A program made the translations under genes and the position numbers. A stretch of DNA of 64,000 nucleotides from contig OY992536.1 of assembly GCA_963921195.1 (NCBI GenBank), forward strand, positions 179,002,995-179,066,994, given 5' to 3'. The notes beneath the pieces are model-generated. The model was not told where the DNA came from. It was given only the letters and a program-made list of their open reading frames with translations, and made no database searches. This DNA comes from Pegoplata infirma (lineage: Eukaryota > Arthropoda > Insecta > Diptera > Anthomyiidae). Positions 22,610 to 34,432 of this stretch are shown here, one piece after another. Positions within the stretch are counted from its first letter, which is position 1, and each line of letters starts with the position of its first letter.

Positions 22610-22950
22610 TTTATATACAAATTGTTGAAATTGGTCAAGTGGATCAAAAGTTATGAAAATGTAAGGTAACGTTGAAAAATCTGTCATTAAAAAAATGCGA
22701 TAATTTGCCACCGGGTGACTGTATGTTAAAGAAACTAGTCTTATATTGTTATTTTATCATCGTTAGCCTCACAACATATTTTGGCGGAATAGAACAATAA
22801 GGCGTGGCCTCACTAATTCCTAGCAATTTTATGTAAAAATTGTTGAAATTGGTCACATTGATCAAAAGTTATGAGTGAAAATGTAAGGTAACGTCAAAAA
22901 ATCTGCCTTTAAAAATTGCCACCTGGTGAATATATGTTAAAGAAACTACC
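22610..22950 (+). repeat. Direct repeat pair, about 125-bp units
   Basis: 22610-22735 and 22820-22948 share 'attgttgaaattggtca', 'gatcaaaagttatga', 'aaaatgtaaggtaacgt', 'aaaaaatctg' and 'tatgttaaagaaact' in the same order, about 208 bp apart. Confidence 0.7.
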
Positions 22951-23084
22951 CAGGCAGAAACTGCCAACCGTTCCAAAGAAAAAGTCTCGGCAAAGCGCTT
23001 TATTTTTTGTGTATAGAGTAGTATTAATTCGAAAAATTGCTTTGGAACCCAGTTGGCAACGTGCTCGAGCCATCCTCAGTGACG

Positions 23085-23270
23085 GCGCGGTAACATGTCA
23101 GATTCACTGCTGACACCCACAAGACATCTCTATGTACTGATTGTGAGTTGAGGACAGTTTCATATAAATTTTCAAAATGTCCTCACTCAAAGTCAGCAAT
23201 ATTCAGGACATGCTGACCTAAGACTTCCTTGGGGAAATGTCTGACGTTGGTCATACGAAAATACAAACAA
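23085..23270. repeat. Diverged Z-family repeat
   Basis: 'agattcactgctgacacc', 'gaggacagtttcatataaatttt' and 'caaagtcagcaatattcagg' correspond to positions in the Z copies at 15960 and 22165. Confidence 0.4.
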
Positions 23271-23299
23271 TTTTCGTATTTCCTTTAGTTTTTACTTTT

Positions 23300-23900
23300 A
23301 TCCATTTTGCTTTATAAATTACCTTTCTCAAATTTAGAAAAAACTTTTCGGCTATTTTAGTCCCAACTGGATTTGAACCTGGAACATCCTGTTTATTAGT
23401 CCCACACCTAACTACTTGTTCCAAACTTTATTTAAAAATTGTTTGTCTATTTATTCCTAGTTGGAAAATGTGTCACTGAGGAAATTTACATTGTGATTAC
23501 TTGGGGAAATGTCTTCAGGTTCTGACAAATCATAAGTAATCCTTGATGACATATCCTAACATTGTCAGCACTGAATGTTTTCTTTAAGAGTGTGGACAAT
23601 TCCTCTAAGTAAGACGTCGAAAAGAAAATGTTTTCAAAATAGCAGTATTTTAAATTAATATTTTAAATCTGGGCAACTTCAATTTCCAAGAAAAAGATGG
23701 CATATTATCGATTTACTTAAAATAAAATCAGAATATTACAATTAATATTAAAGTAATAAATAAACAAACAATTTTCGAAATAAAGTTTGGAACAAGTAGT
23801 TAGGTGTGGGACTGGAGGTTCCAGGTTTAAATCCAGTTGGGACTAAAAAAGGCGAAAAGTTTTTTCTAAATATGAGAGAGATAATTTATAAAGGAAAAAT
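23300..23900. mobile_element. Palindromic element with tRNA-like arms
   Basis: Arms 23314-23455 and 23757-23897 are inverted copies. Each arm contains a tRNA-like stretch (23360-23426 on minus, 23785-23843 on plus) reading 'ggaacaagtagttaggtgtgggac' (A-box-like), then CCAGGTTCAAATCCAG or close (B-box GGTTCAAATCC). The cloverleaf stems do not pair well, so these are promoter-like relics and not tRNA genes. No target duplication identified. Confidence 0.6.
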
Positions 23901-23904
23901 AAAT

Positions 23905-24063
23905 ATGCCTGCGAATTTCGTACTCTTGCCCAAAACATTAAATCATGATAATGTTTTGCGGTAGATTTATGTGAACTTGCCAAAGTAAAGTTTTTTTAGA
24001 AAAAATAATGTTATATGACTTTGCTACTCCATGCAAAACGAATTGAAATATCAGTCGAGGACC
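23905..24063 (+). repeat. Dispersed repeat, twin of 50239-50403
   Basis: From 'atgcctgcgaatttcgtact' through 'catgataatgttttgcgg' to 'aaatatcagtcgagga' it aligns with 50239-50403 in the same orientation with few differences. Confidence 0.75.
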
Positions 24064-24188
24064 CCATTAAAAACCAAAAGAGCTGTACATTTCGTAAGTG
24101 AGCGCAAAAATAAGTGCAAAAAAGTGTTTTTACATTTTGGAGTGTATAAAAGATTCGGCACCAAAGAATATAACACTCTCACTTGTTT
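24064..24188 (+). repeat. HP-family terminal fragment
   Basis: 'ggagtgtataaaagattcgg', a damaged hairpin (TTCGGCACCAAAGAA), then 12 nt and ACTTGTT. Only this end of the repeat is present. Confidence 0.6.
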
Positions 24189-24299
24189 TGTGTTCATTTG
24201 TTAAACAAATGGAAAATTTTTATGCGAAAAGCTTAGACTTGGTAAAAAAGTAGTTTTGGTGAAAAAATTATTTTTTTTCACGAAAAACAAAATTATATT

Positions 24300-24780
24300 A
24301 AAAAAAATTTAATGAACCCAAAATTTTTGGTGAAAAAAAATTTTCATGAAAAAAAGTTTTTGATGGATTTTTTTGATGAAAAGAAAACTTTTTTGATGTA
24401 AAAAAAATTGATGAAAAAAATATAAAAAAAAAATTTTTTGGTGAAAAAAAAATTTCATAAAAAAATTTGATGAAAAAAATTGATGAAAAAAAATTAATGA
24501 AAAAAAATTAAATAAAAAATTAAAAAAATATGATAAAAAAAATTTTTGATGAAAAAAAAAAATTGATGAAAAAAAAATTTGATGAAAAAAAAAATTGATG
24601 AAAAAAAATTTGAGAAAAAAAAATTGCAAAAAAAAATTTCATAAAATAAATGATGAAAAAAAAAAATTTATGAAAGAAAAAAATTGATGAAAAAAAAAGT
24701 TTGATGAAAAAAAAAATTGATGAAAAAAAAAATTCTTGAAAAAAAATAATTTGATGAAAAAAAAAAATTTTTTTGTTGAA
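24300..24780 (+). repeat. A-rich satellite, unit about TTGATGAAAAAAAAAA
   Basis: About thirty degenerate units of 13-18 bp with the invariant word GATGAAAA. The reverse strand gives a Phe/Leu-rich open frame that is a by-product of the repeat. Confidence 0.9.
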
Positions 24781-25022
24781 AAATAATTATGTTACTTTTT
24801 ATTCACCAGCTGGTGAAAAACGGTTTTATTCGCCACGAGGTGAATTAGTATCCAAGTTACAAACCCAAGTTATTAAAATTTTTGGTTTTAAGAAAATGAA
24901 AATAGTAATTCTTGTTTTCTTTTTCGTTAATTATTAGCTTATATAGTCAAACTGAGGTGGCGCGCCATGGCGTCCTGCAATTTTTTTATAATTAGACACC
25001 AGCCTAAAAACATTATCATGTT

Positions 25023-25466
25023 AAAACAAGTAAGAAAGTTATAGTCGGTCAAGACCGGCCATATAATACCCTACACCGGCATTTCCCGGAAAATAGGTCC
25101 CAAGTTCAAAAATGGACCGATGGTATCTATCTTTTGTTAAATCTTTAATAAGTGTAAAAAAACACCTTCAACCAAGTTTTACGGAATTAGGCTTCTATTT
25201 GTTTCAAATACACTGCCATCTTTTCCAATTTCAATAGCCTTCGGTCCTTGGGTCAAAAGAAGTTTAAGTTTCAAATTTAAAGTCAATTGATTGAAAATTG
25301 CGACCTGTACCGTGCTTAAACCGATAGATGGACAGACGGACGGACGGACATCGCTAAATCAACTCAAAAAGTAATTCTGAGTCGATCGGTATGCTTGAAG
25401 GTAGGTCTAGGACCAATATTTCGAGTAGTCATTATACCCTGTACCACAGAGTGTTGCAGGGTATAA
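25023..25466 (-). repeat. HP-family repeat, copy 5 (GGTCAAGACC subtype)
   Basis: Starts AACAAGTAAGAAAGTTATAG, then the hairpin GGTCAAGACCGGCC and 'ataataccctacacc'. The core is ACAGACGGACGGACGGACAT. It ends with the palindrome ATACCCTGTACCACAGAGTG and 'gcagggtataaaaa'. Full length for this subtype (about 440 bp). Confidence 0.8.
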
Positions 25467-25914
25467 AAAATGTGAAAAAATAAAACAAATTGTGATCACA
25501 TCTCGAATCATGATTTAAAAGTTGTTTAATTTAAAGTAGATTTTTTAGATTTAAAAAAAAAAAATAAGGTTTCGGACTTTTTCAAAAAGTCGAATTTAAT
25601 TTTTAACCATTAAAAAATAAGTGATAGTTACTTCGAATAATTTTTTCATATTTTTTTTTCTAAAACTACGTTTAAATACCAACAAAATGCTGTCCAACTT
25701 TTTTTAAGATATCGATATTTTATACTTGTCAAAATTAATTGAAAATTTCAATTTCTTCATTTATTTAAAAAAAAAATCACCATTTTAAAAAATGGATTAC
25801 TCCGCACCAACTTAGAGCAAAAGCTGCAAATTTGAGAGAAAGTTGCATTTAATAAGTACCACAACATATTCAAAAAAAAATTTATAAATCGAAAGGGGTC
25901 GGGTACGAAAGTGT
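25467..25914. other. A+T-rich spacer
   Basis: No gene or recognisable repeat end. Confidence 0.45.
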
Positions 25915-26004
25915 GTGATTTGGCATGGAATACCCCATATACATTTTGGAGTCCTAGAACAATATTTCGAGGTGTTACAAAGAAAGACAATGTTATATAT
26001 ATCC

Positions 26005-26819
26005 CACTCAAAATATTTTTTAGGCAAAAACAAAAGAAAAACTCATTTAAAACCAGTGAATAAACAATTGAAAACCATTCCAGTAATTATTCATTTGTTT
26101 TAACAAACATCAATATTTATTTTTTACTGTTGACAAAATTTTCTAAAATAAATAACATTAAACATTAAAAAATTACGTTTTTTTCACTCTTTTTTACCAA
26201 CAAATTCGAAAAAAAATAACACAAGAAACATTTAAAATTAATGATAGTTCTGTTATTTTTACCAACGAATTCCAAAAAAATAACCTACGAAAACATTAAA
26301 AATTACTGATTTCGTAGGTAGTTTTTTACAATTTTCTAATGAAACATTTTTTTTACAAATTTTTAATAAAATTTTGGGGAATCGATCCCGCAATCAACTA
26401 CATTCTCGCCTGACACTCTACCCATCGTGCCAAAGTCACTTGATACAAACATGTTTTTATATTTCTATAAATAATTTTTTTAACTTTTGTTCTTCAAAAA
26501 AAATAACCTACTTGTGTAGGCAAAAACTAATGATATATAATTAAAATATCTCAACAATTTAAAAAAAAAATACTTACACAAATCATTAAATCTTTAAAGA
26601 ATAATTAGTAGTTTTTAATTACAAAACAAAAATAAATGACTTTAAAAATTAAATGTTAATGAAAGTCTTAATTTTTTAGTGTGTTATTTTTGAAACAAAG
26701 GACAGAATTAGTCATTAATAAAAACTGAACATCAAACAAATGTTTTTTCTTGTAAAAACGACTAAACGTAAAACTTTTTAAATAATCTACAAACAGTTGA
26801 TGACATAATTTTTTGAGTG
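26005..26819. mobile_element. CACTC-family MITE carrying a tRNA-like module
   Basis: Ends CACTCAAAATATTTTTTAGG and ATAATTTTTTGAGTG, flanked by CC on both sides (26003-26004, 26820-26821). The right half is an inverted relative of 29374-29530 ('caaacagttgatgaca' / 'ctgtcattaactgtttg'). It contains a tRNA-like segment at 26375-26438. No coding. Confidence 0.65.
26375..26438 (-). repeat. tRNA-like module
   Basis: Minus strand: TTTGGCACGATGGGTAGAGT (A-box-like TGGCACGATGGG), later CGGGATCGATTCCCC (B-box-like). Only the inner T-stem pairs remain and no acceptor stem is evident, so this is a tRNA-derived relic. Confidence 0.5.
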
Positions 26820-26850
26820 CCTCAATCAATAAAGTGTAGGGTATATAAAA

Positions 26851-27072
26851 ACAACTGTGCACCGTTGCGTATGATTGTTATTAAAAGGCAATTACAAAAT
26901 TAAGTATTCGCCTCTCATGCAGTTTTAAAGTAATTTATATTATAATAATATTTCACCAACAACAAATGCGTATAAAAAAAATTAGCACTAAACTAAAAAA
27001 AAGGCCCTGAGGTCTTTGTTATGCTATGGGTTTCATCCCATTTCAATTTTCGTTGTTGCACTGTGTTATTGA
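26851..27072 (+). repeat. V-family repeat
   Basis: Starts ACTGTGCACCGTTGCGTATG and ends GTTGCACTGTGTTATTG. Internal 'cagttttaaagtaattta' and 'aaggccctgaggtctttgtt' match the inverted and direct fragments at 1725-2137. Confidence 0.65.
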
Positions 27073-28000
27073 CCATTAAAGGGTTAAGTAAGTAATTGAA
27101 TAAGTTTTGAAAAAAAAAAAATACTTAAGGAAAATGTATTCATTATTTAATGTTCTGCTTACGTACAATTTGTACGTGTACTTTTGTAATCAAAGGCAAG
27201 TTTATTGTTTGTTTGTGTATAAATTTCCATATAGTTGTTGTAATTTTATGTTGTTGCATTTAAGCGTATGTTTAACTGAGCTAGTATATGTATGTGAGTT
27301 TAGTAAACGTCCTCTTTGTAAATATTTTTATGTTTTTAAGTTTGGTTAAATGTTTAAAAAATAAAAACGAAACTTACGATTTTATTTGTGTTTTTTTTTT
27401 CTGAGGGTATTGCGTTTAACTGCAATATTGCTGCTGCCTCTGTTGCTGTCTGAGACTGAAACAACAACACAAACAAATAAAATTAAATGCAAAAGAAAAT
27501 ATACGCGCGCTTACACACACAAAGAAATGCACAATAAACGACACACATACACCAACATGCACGTTATTCAATCGTATAAAATCCATTGTAATGATGAAAG
27601 TTTTAAATATCCTATTTTTTGCACACTGCTTCTCCTACCACAGCACTGGTGTGTTTTGTATTTCGTACTCATAAGTAATTGGAGGGTTAAGGTGCTGCTG
27701 AGTATAATCGTTATAAACTTGTTATTATTCTCGTTCTTGTTGTACTACAATGCTATATTGTTGTTGTTCTTGCTGTTGATTGTTTTTTATTAGTAACACC
27801 CATCCCTAATTCAAAAAATGTGTATGTTAATTAACAGGCGTTAAAGTTAACTTGAGAAGAGTTTTACTTTAAATTGTAAGATGGAATTGAAAATTTAATG
27901 ACATGATGAAAAATATTACTTGGTAATGATTACTCTTCACTACTTGGTAATGATTACTCTTCACAACTCACTAACATGTTTTTGCTGGGATATAACAGTG
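27073..28000. other. Unique-looking spacer; MITE end at 27918-27990
   Basis: A 135-codon open frame near 27386 is leucine-rich in runs of ttgttg/ctgctg and has no recognisable domain, so I do not call it a gene. 27918-27990 is an isolated ACCCAGC-family right end (TTTTTGCTGGGA) carrying a 24-bp tandem duplication of 'acttggtaatgattactctt'. Confidence 0.5.
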
Positions 28001-28619
28001 GATCCACAAAGATGATTATAAATTGCATTTTTTAAATTTCAATCGCGAATATCTCGAAAATGAACAGCAATAAAGAAATTTGGACAGCGGATTAGGAATC
28101 ACGAGATCCATTTTATGTAAAATCGTGTCCCATTTTGGTGATATTTCTTACAACAACGTTGCATTTCCGTCGTAAAAACCGCAAAATTCACTTATTTTTG
28201 TGGAAAGTGGATACTGCTAGAAAAGTGTTGATGGCTTATTCGGATTCAGAAGGTCCATTTACTATAATGTTTGTTGTTATCGACTTTATAAAACGTTACA
28301 GTGGAACAAAAAAAAAATACTTAAATAGCGGTTTTGGAATCTGCAAAAGCGAATATCTCGAAAACGGTAAAAGTTGCTCGATCAAAAATTTTGGTTTTTG
28401 TTGCTAAATTATTCTTAGACATCCTTAAAACAAATTCAAAAAAAAAAAATTATGATTTTCGCACTTTTAGGTTAAAACTGTTTTCGACCACCTGTGTCGA
28501 ACTTAAAAATGTTTCATTTCTTTACAAAAAAAAAAAACATCTAAAAAAGTTGCGTTTTTTAGAGGTTGGTTTAGTTCTTCAAGGGGAAACTTTTTTGCAC
28601 CTGATCCAACTTCAGCCAT
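28001..28619. other. Spacer, no gene recognised
   Basis: Contains two 'gcgaatatctcgaaaa' words about 300 bp apart and A-runs. The open frames here are unlike any family I know. Confidence 0.45.
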
Positions 28620-28850
28620 TTACGAGCTTAACCTGCATAGGAAAATAATACACACGCGTGCCAGGCTTCAGGAGTCTAGCTATTTGATTTTGGACCATGT
28701 CGTGTTAACTACAGACGGAAGCACGGACGGACGGACATTCATAAAATATCTTAGAATCCATCACGGATCAGTAATATAAACATATACTTTATGGGGTCTC
28801 TGCCCGAAATTGCAATGCATATAACCCTATAATGTGGTTGGAGGGTAAAA
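28620..28850 (-). repeat. HP-family repeat, partial copy 6
   Basis: 'cgtgccaggcttcaggagtc', 'cacggacggacggacattc', 'tcttagaatccatcacgg' and the end 'tggttggagggtaaaaa' match copy 4. The hairpin end is missing. Confidence 0.65.
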
Positions 28851-28959
28851 AAAACACGTAATTATAAAAAAAAATCATTTTGAGAGCAAAAATATGTTTT
28901 AGGAAGTATGAAAAGGATGAAGGGGCCCCGAGATATGCATTGCATAGGGGCCCTGACAT

Positions 28960-29862
28960 GGCTAATTAGTGCCTGCGGTCAAGAACGACCATATGATACC
29001 CTAAACCAAGTCCAAACATGGACCGATTAGACAAATCTTTTGTTAGAAATTTATCTAAAAACATGCACAGATCAAATTTTAGTGGAATATACCGATTTAA
29101 CTGAATATCGGTCGAAATTTTTGTATGGGGACTAAGTCCATAAATGGTCCAAATGTATTCCGATTTGATTAGGTTATCAAAGTACACGTTTAACACCAAC
29201 AAAAAAAATTTTAATTAAATAATTTCATTTTTATGAATTTTGAGGAAATTATGTGAATATCGGGAGTGAGGTTTGTTTGGGGGCTACGAGAAGGGCTGAC
29301 CCGATTCCTTTGAATTTTGGTATGATGGTTTGTGCATACAAAATTTGATTACTTGTTAAATTTCAAAACGATACACTCAAAAAATTCTGTCATTAACTGT
29401 TTGTAGTTTATTTAAAAAGTTTTATGTTTCGTCGTTCTTAAAAGAAAACACATTTGTTTTACGTTCAGTTTTTATAAATGACTATTTCTGTTCTTTGTTT
29501 CAAAAATAACACACTAAAAAATAAAGACTTTAATTAACTTATTGTTTTCTGTAAAGACAGTCGAGCTCAGGCTCTAATTATAATTATGTATTATAATTTT
29601 TTGATTTGTTATATTACATAATGATATGCTTAAGTTTCAAGTTTCAAGGCAATTGATTGAAAATTGCGACATGTATCGTGCTTAAACCGATAGATGGACA
29701 GACGGGCGGACAGACGGACGAACATCGCTAAATCAACTCAAAAAGTATTCTTTGTCGATCGGTAGACTTGAAGGTAGGTCTAAGACCAATATTTAGGGAA
29801 GTTACAAACATAAGCACAAAATCATTATACCCTCTACCACAGAGTTGTGTAGGGTATGAAAA
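28960..29862 (-). repeat. HP-family repeat, copy 7, split
   Basis: Starts at GCGGTCAAGAACGACC (imperfect hairpin), 'atatgataccctaaacc', core ACAGACGGGCGGACAGACGG, and ends ATACCCTCTACCACAGAG with 'gtagggtatgaaaa'. Compared with copy 10 (48763-49492) it is interrupted at 'caaaacgaTA' by a CACTC MITE (29374 to about 29610). Confidence 0.7.
29374..29610. mobile_element. CACTC-family MITE, left half
   Basis: Starts CACTCAAAAAATTCTGTCAT after TA, and aligns inverted with the right half of 26005-26819. The opposite CACTC terminus is lost. The end region carries 'cgagctcaggctctaattata', shared with 8580-8620. Confidence 0.5.
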
Positions 29863-31144
29863 TATGCGGATTTAGTTAAAAATTTCGATTTCTTTTGCAA
29901 ATATTTCTGGATATACTCAATTGATTTTGGATTTTAACCCCAGGTTCTCTTTATTGGATTGTCAACTTTACATATCAACTTTTCAACTGCAAAAATGCTT
30001 TAGAACCTAAGTTTAACATTTTGAACAATTTCTGAATGAATCTTTGTTTCTAAATAAATTTGTCTCTAATCCCTTCGTTAACGGCTCAAGTGTAAATTAT
30101 TTTTTTTTTTTCACTATTTTTTATGCTTTTGAACACACAAAAAAGGAACATTGATTACCCTACAAGGAGGTATTTAACATTCTACAATTAATTTGCGTAA
30201 GTGATGATGATGATGATGTTGAAAAAAAAAAAATAATACAAACACAAGAAATAAGAGCTCCATACCAACCAGCAAACAGAAGCTAACCAAACATTTAAAA
30301 AAATATTATATTTGTAGGCATTTGTTGAATTCCTTTGACTGAGTGTAAAGTATGAAAAATAAAAACAACAATATTTATTAACAATTGAATTTCAAGTGTT
30401 ATTAAAAAAACATCCAAACAACTCAATTCCTTTAATATTTTTGTGTTAATAATAATAATAATGTTAATGATTATTGTTTAATTGTGAAAAAAAAAGAAAA
30501 TAAATGTAAGTCTTATAAAGCGTATTGGAAATGAGGAAAGTAGCATTCGAATTTAGTGCATACCCCAATAAGGTTAATACTTATTGATAATTGTTTATTA
30601 CACTTCTACGTAGACTAAGATTTTTTTTCCAATTAAATAAAATTACTTTTAACATTTTAATTGCTCAAAGAACAACACTGGGTAATTAATTTCATATTTT
30701 TTTTTTTTAAACAATAACAATGATTTTTTATTTTTCAACTCCTTAAAGCTTCATAATGGAAACAGATGAGACTTAAAGAAGTTGTATCTGCAGTAGCATA
30801 GGTATTGTTAAATTGTTTGTTTCGTCAATTCTGTTGAATGAAAGATTTAAAAGGTAGGCTTAAATACAATGAGCAAAAGAAAAATACTGTGATCTATTCG
30901 AGAGTACTCTTTCACCATTTACCTAATTTTTAAAATTGTGATATCCTATCGAATTTTAAGATTTGTCCTTTTGTAATATTTTTAAAGCATACTTTAAGGG
31001 GTGAACAATAACTAACCCCACCTCATCTTTTGTGTTTAATTTGAAACTTTCGTTTATATATATTTTTTTTTTTTGCATTCTTAAAGCACGCTTAAGGAAT
31101 AATTTTAGAAAATGTACTTAACAAATATAAATAATAAAAAAAAA
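29863..31144. other. Unique A+T-rich spacer with short microsatellites
   Basis: (GATGAT)n near 30203, (TAA)n near 30449 and several poly-A/T tracts. I see no gene, RNA or TE terminus in 1.28 kb. Confidence 0.5.
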
Positions 31145-31370
31145 AACATATCTAAGGTTCTTGGATTTTAAGACATTTCTCAGATTCTGCGACATTTATC
31201 CTATGGAAGAAGCTTCAGATTCAAAACATTTTTCCTTAAAAAAAAGTTTCAGATTTTAAAACATTTTTCTATAGACAAATCCTAAGTTGCTGATTTATTT
31301 TTCCTATAGAAAAAGTTTAAGATTCTGATACATTTTTCCTAATAACTTTTAGATTTCCTGATCATGTCAT
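31145..31370 (-). repeat. Degenerate minisatellite, about 36-bp units
   Basis: Five or six units resembling AGATTCTGAGACATTTTTCC then TATAGAAAAAGTTTC. This is the inverse-strand relative of the array at 43615-44310. Confidence 0.55.
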
Positions 31371-31410
31371 AATTTTTAAAATTGTTCCTGAAATTGTTGA
31401 ACCAACATAT

Positions 31411-31899
31411 ACCCAGCAAAAACATGGTAATGAGTTGTGAAAAGTAATCATTACCAAGTACATTATGTATAATGAGTACACATTATCATTAACATTATTT
31501 TAAGCCTAAAAGTAACTACTTTTCAGTAATATGCTATAAAAGTACTTTCAAGTAATAATATCTCCTTACACTTGCATTTTTTAACCTTTACAATTTAATA
31601 AACTTAAAAAGTACTTAACAACTTAATTAAAATTACTCAATTTTTTATTTTTAATAAAAACAATTTAAATTTTAAATGTTTTAATTAATTAATTATTTTA
31701 CTTCTTATTGGTAATGGGTTTTTACTCCTTATTAGTAATCCGAGGCAGTAACTACTTATTTAACTCCATACTCTTCACTAATTATTTTTGTCTCACGCCC
31801 TTGTTAAAATAATTAGTGTTTCATTCAATAAGTAACTACTTATTAACAGTTGTTTCAGATTACAAAACCCATTACTGGTAATGCCAAATTTTGCTGGGT
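31411..31899. mobile_element. ACCCAGC-family MITE
   Basis: ACCCAGCAAAAACATGG at the left and CCAAATTTTGCTGGGT at the right. The interior is full of 'attaccaagtaatgag'-type palindromic words. Its left end matches the fragment at 27918-27990. Flanks ATAT / ATGT are at best a weak duplication. Confidence 0.7.
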
Positions 31900-32221
31900 A
31901 TGTGCGTGACAAATAAAAAACACCTTTAATATGGCGACTGTGGTACCCGGGTACCCACACACTAATTGTATGAAAATTGCAAAATTTTCAAATCCTACTG
32001 GCGGTACTGAAACAATTTGTTTACATGCAGTTTGAAACAATTTTTTTTTTTAAAGAGATGGAAATTTAAAAGTTTTTTTTCGAATATTTTGGGCGGAACA
32101 AAATAATGCATTTATCAATGATTTGGTCACTGTCTTCTGAAATTGTCATTGATAAAATAACATTAACTCTATGATCCTGTCGAAGTTTAAAATTAAATAC
32201 ATAAATGTATACATATTTACT
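31900..32221. other. Spacer
   Basis: Contains a ggtacccgggtaccc palindrome at about 31942-31956. No gene supported. Confidence 0.4.
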
Positions 32222-32395
32222 GCAGAAAAATCTGATGAAAATAAACCCATTTTGAGCCACATGAGAAAATCTGTCTTGACAGAAAATCTGTTGGTTTTAG
32301 CTAAAAAATCTGTTGATTTTAGATTTGCTAATTTTACCAGAAAAATCAGCTGAGTTCAGCAGAAAAATCTGCTGACTTCAGGTGAACAATCAAAA
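32222..32395. repeat. Relative of the CACTC/'ATCTGCTGA' element
   Basis: 'aaatctgatgaaaataaacc', 'cattttgagccacatgaga' and 'agcagaaaaatctgctga' match 57460-57510 and the tandem part of 57431-58091. Termini are not preserved. Confidence 0.55.
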
Positions 32396-32999
32396 CATCT
32401 AACGTGTATTTTATTTATGCAAAAAAGGCTTACCCCCTAATTTGTTTTTGTTACAACAACAAACTTTATTGAAATTTTGACAACGCGGCGCGTTGCGTTT
32501 TACAAAATTAGGCCATTAGCGATTGTATTTTTTTTAAGAAAAATTTTTTTTTCAAAAATTTTTCGATTCTAATTTCTACGTGTAACTTTCTGACGCTTTA
32601 AAAAGCTGCAATTTGGAATCCAGTGCGGGACGCAGGAAACGTTGACATAAAGCGGGATAATCCTGCCAAATGCGGGACGTCAAAAAGCGTCAAAATTGCA
32701 ACATTTATTAAAAATAAAATTAAAAAATGTTCTTATTGAAAAACAATTGCTAAAAAATTATAACAAAATTTTTTTACAAAACTTGAATTTTTACTAAATA
32801 TTACAAAGTATCACTAAAAAATGCCATTATTGCAAAAATATGCAATTTTTACCAAAATATGCAAAAATATGCACTAACAAATCAATGCCATTTTAATGCA
32901 AATTTGTTGATTCGAAAAGATATCTCATTAACAATGTTCTCAGACTAACGAGAAAAAACATGCATTTGCATTTGACAAAAAAACATTTTTTACTCAAAA
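32396..32999. other. A+T-rich spacer
   Basis: Short internal repeats ('tatgcaaaaatatgca') only. No gene. Confidence 0.45.
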
Positions 33000-33122
33000 T
33001 AAAATATTTCTAATCAAAATTGTTAATATTGTTCACGTTAAAAAATGTACTATCCTTTAAAAAAGGCATTGTGGAGGGTATATATAGATTCGGCAAATTC
33101 GAATTTAACTTTTATACTTGTT
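33000..33122 (+). repeat. HP-family terminal fragment
   Basis: Nearly the same as the last 130 bp of copy 2: 'actcaaaataaaatatttct', 'attgtggagggtatatatag', hairpin TTCGGCAAATTCGAA, 12 nt, ACTTGTT. Confidence 0.75.
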
Positions 33123-33702
33123 TTTTGTTAATAAAAAAATTCCGTCAATTTGAATTACAGTAAAAACAACTGTTATTTGAAGTTGTTTTTACCGTTTTTG
33201 GTAGTTGTTAATCAATAGTTGAAAACAACAACAATTTTTGGTTGATTTTACAGTAAAATGTAGTGGACGCCTAAACAACAACAAATGTAGTGGTTTTAAC
33301 TGTCTTTTGTAGTGGAATCTACAATTATAGTTTTTTTAATTGTGCAAGCAAAATTAACATAAATTGATTTTTTGATTTTGAGATTTAGTTTTTAATAGAA
33401 TTTAATCGAATTGTATATGCGATAAGCAAATTTTTTGATCCGCGTTTCAAGATTGAAAAAAAAATCTTTAAGAGAGTGACACACAAACTTTATAGAAATT
33501 TGACAAACAACGATGTCTTGTTCTTGGGATTCCATTTAAATTAGAATATACAATTTGTTTAGCTCGAACAGCATTTCAAGACGTTCTTGGGGTACCGGGA
33601 TACCCATGTTACTCTCTAAATGGTGTATAAAAACTTTAAATGACAATGAAAATTTAATGAAGTTTAAGCTTTGTAAGCCACCTGCAACCCTAACTTAAAT
33701 AA
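33123..33702. repeat. Spacer with a 'GTAAAAACAACTGTT' repeat
   Basis: 33130-33310 contains 'tacagtaaaaacaactgtta' and inverted 'acagttgtttt'-like words, also found at 39062-39150. The rest has no recognisable content. Confidence 0.4.
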
Positions 33703-33952
33703 AAAAAAAAACCTTGAAAAATTACAAGAAAAGTTTGTAACTGTTTTTTTTTTTTGCTACCTATTTGACAAGAATTCTTTGTTTTTTACAAGCTTTTTAC
33801 CAATAATTTTGTAATTTTACAAGCTTTTTACCAATAATATTGTAAATACACAAATTTTTTGACGCGATAAAACTTACAAGGAGGTTTCGTGAATTTACTA
33901 AACTTTTTGCTACCTGGTATTTTACGAGAATTCCTAGTAAAAATTACGAAAT

Positions 33953-34432
33953 AACGATAAACCGTTACCGAAACATCGATACCGGTACGTACCTGTATTA
34001 TGAAATAATTAGTGTTAAAAAGTCACAAATTTGTTAAAAACACGTAAGAAATCAAAAATGTATTTAATAAAATTAAAAAAAAAACTGTTAAATTAAGTGC
34101 ATTTTTAACTATACTAACTATTAATTACACTACTTAACATCGAAAATGCGACTGGGACGCGACCTTATACACTTAATAACAATAGTTTTGCTGGTCAAAA
34201 TCCATTCTCCAAACTTTTCCATCACTTCAGGTTTCTGAGAAATTAGAGGTCAAAGTTCAAAAAAACTGCCGTTTGAGGCATTTTTGGAAAGTCATAGCGG
34301 ATGAACCCGATGTGATGGCGGCATCAAAAAAAATCGAGGGTGAAGCTCTTTAAGATTCAGAACTCATTTGGTCAGTCGCCTTAACCCTTTGGGCACCAAT
34401 TATCTTTCAATGACGTCTTATTACCCAGTATT
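33953..34432. other. Part of the compound insertion; GGTAACGGTA-type words
   Basis: Starts 'acgataaaccgttaccgaaa' and 'atcgataccggtacg', the inverted counterpart of 'tcggtaacggtatt' words at 35870-35982. Together they may be the two ends of a further element into which the MITEs inserted. A TTAACCCTTTGGGCACC word lies at 34381. Confidence 0.4.

Larger units (their letters stand above)
25915..26850 (+). repeat. Degraded HP repeat split by a CACTC MITE
   Basis: 'attttggagtcctagaacaa', 'tatttcgaggtgttacaaag' and 'gtgtagggtatataaaaa' (26833-26850) are HP core and end words. They are separated by the MITE at 26005-26819. Confidence 0.55.

Noticed and set aside
24309..24629. Open frame of 106 codons on the minus strand rich in Phe and His
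   Set aside because: It is the translation of the GATGAAAA satellite.
27386..27793. 135-codon open frame with hydrophobic stretches
   Set aside because: Leucine runs come from ttg/ctg repeats, and no domain, splice context or start context supports a gene.
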